From: CAZHSN01 sp964535125
GTDB taxonomy: Bacteria > Armatimonadota > HRBIN16
DNA: 9,618 bases
Direction: 5' to 3'
NCBI GenBank assembly: GCA_964535125.1
Contig: CAZHSN010000145.1
Coordinates: 1 to 9,618 of the forward strand
Shown: piece after piece, positions 1-4,498 of the stretch
Layout of the letters: each line of letters opens with the position of its first letter
Position numbering within the stretch: the stretch's first letter is position 1
The notes under the pieces: generated by a model
Told to the model about the DNA's origin: nothing
The model's input: the letters and a program-made list of their open reading frames with translations, nothing else
The model's database searches: none
Translations under genes and position numbers: made by a program

Positions 1-362
1 GTGCGCTCAACGCCCAGGTATTTCTTGCCGTACATGCTTTTTTCTACCCAGACACCATAGGCGGCGGCCACCTGGTTGTGATCGTCGGCCAGCAGGGTGA
101 ACGGTAACCCGTGCTTGTCAGTAAACTTCCGATGCGAAGCGGCGCTGTCTGGACTAATGCCGATGATCACCGCCCCCAGCGTCTCGATGCGCGCCATGTT
201 GTCACGGAACGAGCAGGCCTCGCGGGTGCAACCGGGGGTGTCATCTTTGGGGTAGAAGTAGAGCACCACCCAGCTGCCCAACTGGTCGCGTAGGGAGACG
301 ATGGATCCGCTGGCGTCCGGCAGGTCAAAAAACGGCGCTTTCTTTCCTTCGCTGATAGGCAT
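1..362 (-). CDS. bcp: Thioredoxin-dependent thiol peroxidase, Bcp/PrxQ-type peroxiredoxin (3' part outside the window)
   Basis: About 120 N-terminal residues are visible and the C-terminus lies beyond the left edge (the family is about 150-160 residues long). Bcp enzymes reduce hydrogen peroxide and organic hydroperoxides in the cytoplasm, using thioredoxin as reductant. The peroxidase motif DTPGCTREAC gives a peroxidatic Cys45 and a resolving Cys50, the same five-residue spacing as E. coli Bcp. YFYPKDDTPGCT, the GIS strand near residue 70, FTLLAD near 88-93 and the GVWVEKSMYGKKY stretch near 103-114 all fit the family. The gene opens with ATGATG at 365-360. The second ATG (362) is preferred because AGGAGG at 374-369 then lies 6 nt away, against only 3 nt for the first. 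The small membrane-protein gene lies 89 bp upstream on the same strand and could share its transcript. Product assignment is secure. Confidence 0.95.
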   Translation of the reverse strand, partial: MPISEGKKAPFFDLPDASGSIVSLRDQLGSWVVLYFYPKDDTPGCTREACSFRDNMARIETLGAVIIGISPDSAASHRKFTDKHGLPFTLLADDHNQVAAAYGVWVEKSMYGKKYLGVER

Positions 363-368
363 CATACC

Positions 369-374
369 CCTCCT
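369..374 (-). promoter_or_regulatory. Ribosome binding site of bcp
   Basis: On the minus strand AGGAGG, continued by GG, precedes the tandem ATGATG. The distance is 3 nt to the first ATG (365) and 6 nt to the second (362), which favours the second as the true start. Confidence 0.75.
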
Positions 375-451
375 GTCGTTCGTCGGTCAGGCACGACCGG
401 CGCAGATATCCAATGATACCTGCTTCTTCGGGAAAGTAATGCGAACGCTGC

Positions 452-682
452 TCAACCGGGCCACACAGCCGTCAGGAAGTCCTTGAGGTGTTCTTCGGGA
501 TAGATATCGATGCCAAACAGGCACTTGATGCTGTAGAACACCAAGAACAGGAACGCGACACCTCCGACCAAGCCCGCGAATGCAGCGATGCACATCAGCA
601 TCTGCAGAAACGCCTGGCCAATGGCCTGTGGAGCGGATAGATCGTCGGATCGATCCCAGCGATGGGTGCGATAGCTGCGCAC
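452..682 (-). CDS. Small single-helix membrane protein of unknown function (76 aa)
   Basis: I do not recognise this protein. It has a basic, polar N-terminus (residues 1-23, Arg- and Asp-rich), one long hydrophobic stretch at about residues 24-51 (rich in Ala, Leu, Phe and Gly, long enough for one helix or a tight hairpin), and a short tail with FGIDIYPEEHLKDFL. The start chosen is GTG at 682-680 because GGGGAG at 692-687 precedes it by 4 nt. The frame stays open upstream to an ATG at 739, which would add 19 low-complexity Arg/Gly/Pro residues with no ribosome site. It lies upstream of bcp on the same strand and divergent from the dehydratase gene. A real gene is supported by the ribosome site, the membrane segment and its exact fit in the gap. 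A role in envelope or stress functions would be speculation. Confidence 0.6.
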   Translation of the reverse strand: MRSYRTHRWDRSDDLSAPQAIGQAFLQMLMCIAAFAGLVGGVAFLFLVFYSIKCLFGIDIYPEEHLKDFLTAVWPG

Positions 683-686
683 GCGT

Positions 687-692
687 CTCCCC
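687..692 (-). promoter_or_regulatory. Ribosome binding site deciding the GTG start of the small membrane protein
   Basis: Minus-strand GGGGAG lies 4 nt before GTG 682. The ATG at 739 has no comparable purine-rich sequence, so this site sets the shorter reading. Confidence 0.5.
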
Positions 693-731
693 GCGGGATG
701 CCGGCCGCTTCGTGACGGTCCTGTCCCTGTC

Positions 732-756
732 AGCGCCATCTGAGGCGCTATGCGCC
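732..756. repeat. Nested inverted repeats in the divergent intergenic region
   Basis: AGCGCC (732-737) pairs with GGCGCT (744-749) across a 6-nt loop. The same GGCGC (744-748) can instead pair with GCGCC (752-756) across a 3-nt loop. The two hairpins exclude each other because they share the middle arm. The repeat lies just downstream of the proposed minus-strand -10 element, so in RNA it would be near the 5' end of the small membrane gene transcript. In DNA it could be an operator. No known operator consensus was recognised. Confidence 0.5.
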
Positions 757-759
757 TTC

Positions 760-768
760 AATATACCA
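760..768 (-). promoter_or_regulatory. Possible extended -10 promoter for the small membrane protein gene (and perhaps bcp)
   Basis: Read on the minus strand, the sequence is TGG followed by TATATT. That is the TGn extended -10 arrangement with five of six matches to TATAAT. No convincing -35 hexamer lies 16-18 bp upstream, which extended -10 promoters can lack. Transcription would start near 753, giving a leader of about 70 nt that contains the nested inverted repeats. The call rests on sequence match alone. Confidence 0.35.
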
Positions 769-787
769 CATCGGTGCAGAGGCGGCC

Positions 788-858
788 GGCTCGGTGTGGA
801 ACAAACCAATGGTGTACCATGTCTATTGCGTGTGATTGGGTTATTCACACCGAGAGCC
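788..858 (+). other. Long imperfect stem-loop in the leader of the nucleotide-sugar dehydratase gene
   Basis: CTCGGTGTG (790-798) is perfectly complementary to CACACCGAG (846-854). Pairing extends inward with gaps (A800 with T844, AA 803-804 with TT 841-842, CC 806-807 with GG 839-840, AAT 808-810 with ATT 835-837), and GG 788-789 can pair with CC 857-858 after a 2-nt bulge. A competing hairpin, GTGTGA (830-835) with TCACAC (845-850), uses the same right arm. The structure ends 27 nt before the ATG at 886, so it would lie in the mRNA leader if transcription starts upstream of 788. No riboswitch class was recognised. Confidence 0.4.
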
Positions 859-885
859 TCGGGGGTATCGTTCGTGACGGGTTCT

Positions 886-2772
886 ATGAAGCGTATCCTG
901 CAGCTGACAGCAATCGATCTGGTTGCCGCATATCTGATGGTCTTCCTTGCCACAGTGCTGCGGTACGATTTCGCTTGGCGTACCATCCCGCTGGGCTCCG
1001 TCTGGATGACCTTGGTTTGGCTTCCGCCGTTGTATGTGGGCGCGATCGCCCTCACCGGTTTCTACCGCACACATTGGCGCTATCTGGGATCTCGCGACAT
1101 GCTGCCGCTGGGATACGGCGTGGCGCTGGCCACCGTTGTGGCTCTGACCCTGCGATATCTGTTCAACGTCCCGATCCCGATCAGCATTCTGCTCATGAGC
1201 GCGGTGCTGATCGTTGTGGGGTCTCTGTTGATCCGGTTCGTACTCAGGACTTCCGTTGGTCTGTACGTTGGCAGTAACGGCAATAATGGACAGGAAAACG
1301 GCACCAGAGGGAGTGGCGTGGATCGCCGAGGACGCCGGCGCGTGCTGGTCGCGGGGGCCGGCGATGCGGGCGACATGGTAGCTCGTGATGTGATCCGGCA
1401 CGGGGCGTTTGACTTGGTAGGTTTTGTGGATGATCAAGAGGATAAGCAGGGGATGGTGCTGCGGGGATATCGTGTTTTGGGGAAGTGTGACGCAATACCG
1501 GCACTAGTGGAACGTAAAAACATCCACGAGGTGTTTATCGCCATGCCGTCTGCCTCGGGCGATGAGATACGCCGTGTAATGGGTTTGGTGCAGCAGTGCC
1601 GGGCGACGGCGCGCATCGTGCCGGGTTTGCCGCAGATGCTGGGAGCGGCCGGTGTGTTGCCGATGCTGAGGCCGGTGCAGTTGGAAGATTTGCTGCGTCG
1701 GGAACCGGTAGAGACCGATCTCGAGATGGTGCGCGGCTACATTGCCAATCGTCGCATTTTAGTGACCGGCGGCGGCGGTTCTATCGGCAGCGAGCTATGC
1801 CGTCAAATCGCACAACTCGGTCCCGAAAGTATTACGATTCTGGGACATGGCGAAAACTCCGTATTCGAAATCCAGCAGGAGCTTCGGCAGGACTATCCGG
1901 CGGTGAAGACGGAGTGCTGGATTGGCACCGTGAAGAACTATCGGCGTATGGAGTACCTGTTCGAGTCCTGTAGACCCCAGGTCGTCTTTCATGCCGCCGC
2001 CCATAAGCACGTACCGTTGATGGAAAACAACGCCATGGAGGCGATCCTGAACAACGTGCTTGGTACCCGTAATGTCATGAATCTATGCCTGCGGTTCGAA
2101 GTCAAGCGGTGCGTCTTCATCTCTACAGACAAGGCGGTCAATCCCAGCAGTGTGATGGGTGCCACGAAACGCCTGGGCGAGATCATTGTCCAAGCAGTCG
2201 CCGCCAATCAGGAAGTGACTCAGTTCAGCATTGTCCGTTTTGGCAACGTGCTGGGCAGCCGTGGCAGCGTGATACCCATCATGCGCGCACAAATCGCCAA
2301 GGGTGGTCCGGTTACGGTGACAGATCCGGCGATGACTCGCTACTTCATGACGATACCCGAAGCCGTGAAACTGGTGCTTCAGGCGGCCGAATACGGCCGT
2401 CAGGCGGATGTGTTTGTGCTCGACATGGGAGAACCGATCAAGATAGTGGACATGGCGCGTGACCTGATCGCCCTGTCCGGTTTCGTCCCTGAGCAGGACA
2501 TCGCTATTCAGTACACCGGTATCCGGGCTGGTGAAAAACTGCACGAAGAACTTGTGTACGACTATGAGCATGTGTATGACACGCCTCATAAACGCATTAA
2601 GCGGATGCAGGGTGATGACGGTAACCTGGTGCAAATGATGCGATCAATCGACCGTCTGATCGACCTGGCTGAGGAGCACAAAGTAAACGAAGCGAAAGAG
2701 TTGCTGCGGGATCTGGTTGCGAATGAACGTCTGGGTGTCATCACCCCGAAGGGCGACATGAAGACGCATTAA
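886..2772 (+). CDS. Membrane-anchored nucleotide-sugar 4,6-dehydratase, CapD/FlaA1/PglF/WbpM family
   Basis: At 628 residues this has the full length of the long members of this family. They convert UDP-N-acetylglucosamine (or a similar sugar) to a 4-keto-6-deoxy sugar for capsule, O-antigen or protein glycosylation. Four hydrophobic segments occupy about residues 5-25, 40-60, 76-93 and 99-119. A first Rossmann domain follows (VAGAGDAG, 155-162), then the SDR catalytic domain with TGGGGSIG (294-301), STDK (413-416) and MGATKR (424-429). In MGATK a Met replaces the usual SDR Tyr, the altered triad typical of PglF/WbpM-type enzymes. FGNVLGSRGS (452-461) and TRYFMTI (484-490) are also family motifs. 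The start is ATG 886, just before the first membrane helix. GTG 874 is an alternative, and neither has a strong ribosome site. The frame is open back to 580, but that part overlaps the divergent gene and shows no domain. The gene stands alone, so the sugar product cannot be deduced. Confidence 0.93.
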   Translation: MKRILQLTAIDLVAAYLMVFLATVLRYDFAWRTIPLGSVWMTLVWLPPLYVGAIALTGFYRTHWRYLGSRDMLPLGYGVALATVVALTLRYLFNVPIPISILLMSAVLIVVGSLLIRFVLRTSVGLYVGSNGNNGQENGTRGSGVDRRGRRRVLVAGAGDAGDMVARDVIRHGAFDLVGFVDDQEDKQGMVLRGYRVLGKCDAIPALVERKNIHEVFIAMPSASGDEIRRVMGLVQQCRATARIVPGLPQMLGAAGVLPMLRPVQLEDLLRREPVETDLEMVRGYIANRRILVTGGGGSIGSELCRQIAQLGPESITILGHGENSVFEIQQELRQDYPAVKTECWIGTVKNYRRMEYLFESCRPQVVFHAAAHKHVPLMENNAMEAILNNVLGTRNVMNLCLRFEVKRCVFISTDKAVNPSSVMGATKRLGEIIVQAVAANQEVTQFSIVRFGNVLGSRGSVIPIMRAQIAKGGPVTVTDPAMTRYFMTIPEAVKLVLQAAEYGRQADVFVLDMGEPIKIVDMARDLIALSGFVPEQDIAIQYTGIRAGEKLHEELVYDYEHVYDTPHKRIKRMQGDDGNLVQMMRSIDRLIDLAEEHKVNEAKELLRDLVANERLGVITPKGDMKTH

Positions 2773-2787
2773 CGTGAGTGCCATTCG

Positions 2788-2816
2788 GCACAAACTGTGA
2801 ACGTTTGCACAAACTG
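2788..2816 (+). repeat. Direct repeat pair GCACAAACTG flanking the Rex operator
   Basis: GCACAAACTG occurs exactly at 2788-2797 and 2807-2816, 19 bp apart. The copies overlap the two ends of the Rex operator. The left copy also forms CACA-AAC-TGTG (2789-2799), which could act as an extra half-site. The 19-bp period is close to two helical turns, so proteins bound at the two copies would sit on nearly the same face of the DNA. Confidence 0.7.
2796..2811 (+). promoter_or_regulatory. Rex operator (ROP) upstream of rex
   Basis: TGTGAACGTTTGCACA matches the actinobacterial Rex operator pattern TGTGAACnnnTTCACA at all but one fixed position (G instead of T at 2807). The outer TGTG/CACA arms are perfectly symmetrical. 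The site overlaps the predicted -35 hexamer (2805-2810), so bound Rex would block RNA polymerase. Rex leaves DNA when NADH is high, so rex and the downstream ogg should be derepressed at high NADH/NAD+. The location directly before the rex gene strongly supports autoregulation. Confidence 0.8.
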
Positions 2817-2834
2817 GCGGTGGATGGGTATACT
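2805..2834 (+). promoter_or_regulatory. Promoter of the rex-ogg unit
   Basis: A -10 box TATACT (2829-2834, five of six consensus matches) lies 18 bp after a weaker -35 box TTGCAC (2805-2810). The start of transcription would be near 2840-2842, only about 4-8 nt before the tandem ATGs at 2846 and 2849. The messenger would be leaderless or nearly so, consistent with the lack of a ribosome binding site before rex. Confidence 0.65.
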
Positions 2835-2845
2835 GGCGTTGGTGA

Positions 2846-3511
2846 ATGATGGATAAATCAATCCCTTCCATGCGCCCCCGCCGTGTTCCCACCGCTACGC
2901 TGGAGCGGATGGCAACCTATTTGCGCCTGACAGCCGACCTGATGGCAAATGGTGTTACGATGATCTCCTCTTCCGACGTGGAAGAGGCGACCGGTGTGAG
3001 TGCGGCCCAGTTCCGTAAAGATCTCTCTTACTTCGGCGAATTCGGCACGCCGGGTGTGGGTTATCCGGTTACCGAACTGCGTCAGCGCCTGGCCGCGATC
3101 ATGAACACAGACCGCGAACACCCGGTGATCATGGCTGGCGCCGGCAACCTGGGCCGGGCGGTGGCCATGTATGAGGCGTTACCTGAGCAGGGGTTCAAAA
3201 TCGTGGCGGTTTTCGACAAGGATCCGCGCCGTATCGGGTCTCCAGTCGGCGGGGTGCTGGTTCAGCCGGCGGCGCGTTTGGGTGAGATCACACGCCAGTT
3301 GAAGGCCCGGATTGGCCTGATCGCGGTACCGGCTGAAGCGGCTCAGGATGTGGCTGCGCAGATGGTCGATGCCGGCATCATCGGCATCCTGAATTTTGCA
3401 CCGGTCAGTTTAAAGGTGCCGTCCAATGTGATGGTGCGCAATGTCTCACTGCGGCGGGAGCTGGCGCTGATCGCTTATCATCTCAGCCTCGGAGAGGAAC
3501 CCGCTTCGTGA
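2846..3511 (+). CDS. rex: Redox-sensing transcriptional repressor Rex
   Basis: At 221 residues it fits the family (about 205-225). Rex is a dimeric cytoplasmic repressor that senses the NADH/NAD+ ratio and controls fermentation and respiration genes. The N-terminal winged helix-turn-helix (about residues 13-80) contains the signature QFRKDLSYFGEFG (55-67) followed by GVGY. The Rossmann domain has GAGNLG (98-103), the acidic end of the second strand FDKDP (123-127), VPAEAAQ (161-167) and ILNFAPV (181-187). The gene begins ATGATG at 2846, and a further in-frame ATG at 2870 also fits homologous N-termini. No candidate start has a ribosome site. ATG 2846 or 2849 suits a leaderless message given the promoter position. 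The stop overlaps the ogg start by 4 bp, so the two genes should be translationally coupled. A Rex operator lies in the promoter. Confidence 0.96.
   Translation: MMDKSIPSMRPRRVPTATLERMATYLRLTADLMANGVTMISSSDVEEATGVSAAQFRKDLSYFGEFGTPGVGYPVTELRQRLAAIMNTDREHPVIMAGAGNLGRAVAMYEALPEQGFKIVAVFDKDPRRIGSPVGGVLVQPAARLGEITRQLKARIGLIAVPAEAAQDVAAQMVDAGIIGILNFAPVSLKVPSNVMVRNVSLRRELALIAYHLSLGEEPAS
2967..2987 (+). repeat. Perfect 8-bp hairpin within the rex coding region
   Basis: CCTCTTCC (2967-2974) pairs perfectly with GGAAGAGG (2980-2987) over a GACGT loop. It lies in the helix-turn-helix coding part, about 120 nt from the start. It may be a chance result of codon choice at SSDVEEA. Confidence 0.4.
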
Positions 3512-4407
3512 CTGGTTGGCGTCCCCTGCAGACGCCGCCGCATGAACTCCGCTTGCCTGTTACCCTGACCTGCGGCCAGTCGTTTCGATGGAGGCAGGAG
3601 CATCCCGACTGTTGGTTCGGGTATGTGCAAGATGAGCCGGTATGGCTGCGCCAGACCGAAAACGACGTGTTATGGCGTGGAACCGGCGCGCGTGACTTGA
3701 ATGCCGATCTCAGGCGGCTGTTCCATCTCGACATACCGCTCAGCCCGCTGGTCGCCATGTGGTCGCAATCGGACGAGCGGATCGCTATCGCTGCCGCTCG
3801 GTTCACCGGCCTGCGCGTGATGCGCCAACCCCTCTTCGAGTGCCTGATCTCCTTTATCTGCTCTGCAAACAACCACATCCCTCGCATCACCGGAATGGTA
3901 GAGCGACTGTGCCTGGCCTATGGGGAACCGGTGTGTGGTCTGCCGTCTGATGTGCGGCGATTCCCCACGCCTGACAGACTGGCGGCTGCCGCCTCTGATG
4001 ATCTGCGCCATCTAGGTTTCGGGTATCGGGCTGAGTCGGTGGTGCAGGCGGCGCGTGCAGTCGTCGATGCAGGACCGGATTGGAGCCGCCGTCTGCTGAC
4101 CAGTACTTATACCGAAGCGCATGCCCTGTTGTGCGAGTTGCCTGGAGTCGGACCCAAAGTGGCCGACTGTGTCTGTCTGTTCGCGTTGAACCACACGCAA
4201 GCCATCCCGGTGGACACGCATGTGTGGCGCATCGCCTGCAGGGACTACGGGGTTGCGCCACTAGGCAGTTCGTTGACCCGCAGGCGCTACGAGGCGGTAC
4301 GGGATCTGTTTGTTCGGCGGTTCGGGGTGTTTGCGGGTTGGGCGCACAACCTGTTGTTTGTGGCCGAATTGGACGCCCCCCAGTCCGGACGGCATCCGAC
4401 ATCGTGA
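3508..4407 (+). CDS. ogg: 8-oxoguanine DNA glycosylase/AP lyase, eukaryotic OGG1 type
   Basis: The 299-residue protein removes 8-oxoguanine opposite cytosine and nicks the abasic site. The N-terminal OGG_N domain shows LTCGQSFRW (about 20-28). The helix-hairpin-helix GPD domain follows, with SFICSANNHIPRI (115-127), GFGYRA (170-175) and LPGVGPKVADCVC (211-223). Catalytic Lys217 and Asp236 (in VDTHVW) match human OGG1 Lys249 and Asp268 in their motif settings, and Cys221 matches the OGG1 Cys that contacts the active-site Lys. The start is GTG 3508, whose GTGA overlaps the rex stop. GGAGAGG at 3491-3497 lies 10 nt upstream. Production is therefore probably tied to rex translation and Rex autoregulation. 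The C-terminal tail (about 290-299) is weakly conserved, and a hairpin covers the stop codon. A Fe-S type MutY/Nth enzyme is unlikely because the C-terminal cysteine cluster is missing. Confidence 0.95.
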   Translation: MTGWRPLQTPPHELRLPVTLTCGQSFRWRQEHPDCWFGYVQDEPVWLRQTENDVLWRGTGARDLNADLRRLFHLDIPLSPLVAMWSQSDERIAIAAARFTGLRVMRQPLFECLISFICSANNHIPRITGMVERLCLAYGEPVCGLPSDVRRFPTPDRLAAAASDDLRHLGFGYRAESVVQAARAVVDAGPDWSRRLLTSTYTEAHALLCELPGVGPKVADCVCLFALNHTQAIPVDTHVWRIACRDYGVAPLGSSLTRRRYEAVRDLFVRRFGVFAGWAHNLLFVAELDAPQSGRHPTS

Positions 4408-4419
4408 CGGATGCCGGTT
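4390..4419 (+). terminator. Terminator-like hairpin across the ogg stop codon
   Basis: CGGCATCCG (4390-4398) pairs perfectly with CGGATGCCG (4408-4416) over a 9-nt loop that ends in the ogg TGA. Only a short GTTT follows, so it is a weak intrinsic terminator by the usual rules. A smaller hairpin, GGCAG-GAAAG-CTGCC, follows at 4424-4438. It could end or slow transcription between rex-ogg and the GH20 gene, or protect the 3' end of the message. Confidence 0.5.
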
Positions 4420-4486
4420 TACTGGCAGGAAAGCTGCCCGCGGGGAACGAACACCTGAGTTGATATTCGCGCTGCGGCGTTTCTCT

Positions 4487-4492
4487 GGAGGG
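4487..4492 (+). promoter_or_regulatory. Ribosome binding site fixing the GTG start of the GH20 gene
   Basis: GGAGGG ends 6 nt before GTG 4499. This fixes the start there and excludes the upstream extension of the frame, which runs back into ogg. Confidence 0.75.
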
Positions 4493-4498
4493 TGTACC

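Noticed and set aside
830..850. CRP- or Rex-like site GTGTGA-9 nt-TCACAC
   Set aside because: CRP and Rex sites both need 6 bp between TGTGA and TCACA. Here the gap is 9 bp, so it is kept only as a possible RNA hairpin arm.
580..885. Upstream extension of the dehydratase reading frame by 102 codons
   Set aside because: It overlaps the divergent small membrane gene and the intergenic repeats, has no family-like sequence, and the first membrane helix starts directly after ATG 886.
387..1055. 222-codon minus-strand frame
   Set aside because: It overlaps the small membrane gene in another frame and the start of the dehydratase. The composition is Arg/Ser/Thr-rich with no motif.
2083..2634. 183-codon minus-strand frame rich in His
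   Set aside because: It is an antisense shadow of the conserved catalytic domain of the dehydratase, with no ribosome site or recognisable domain.
2733..2746. Hairpin GGGTG-TCAT-CACCC as dehydratase terminator
   Set aside because: The stem has only 5 bp, lies inside the coding region about 25 bp before the stop, and no T-run follows.
4460..4488. TTGATA as a -35 box for the GH20 gene
   Set aside because: No -10-like hexamer lies 16-18 bp downstream. The positions hold a C/T-rich then purine-rich sequence that includes the ribosome site.
4310..4498. Upstream extension of the GH20 frame from ATG 4310
   Set aside because: It runs through ogg in another frame, and a good ribosome site at 4487-4492 marks GTG 4499.
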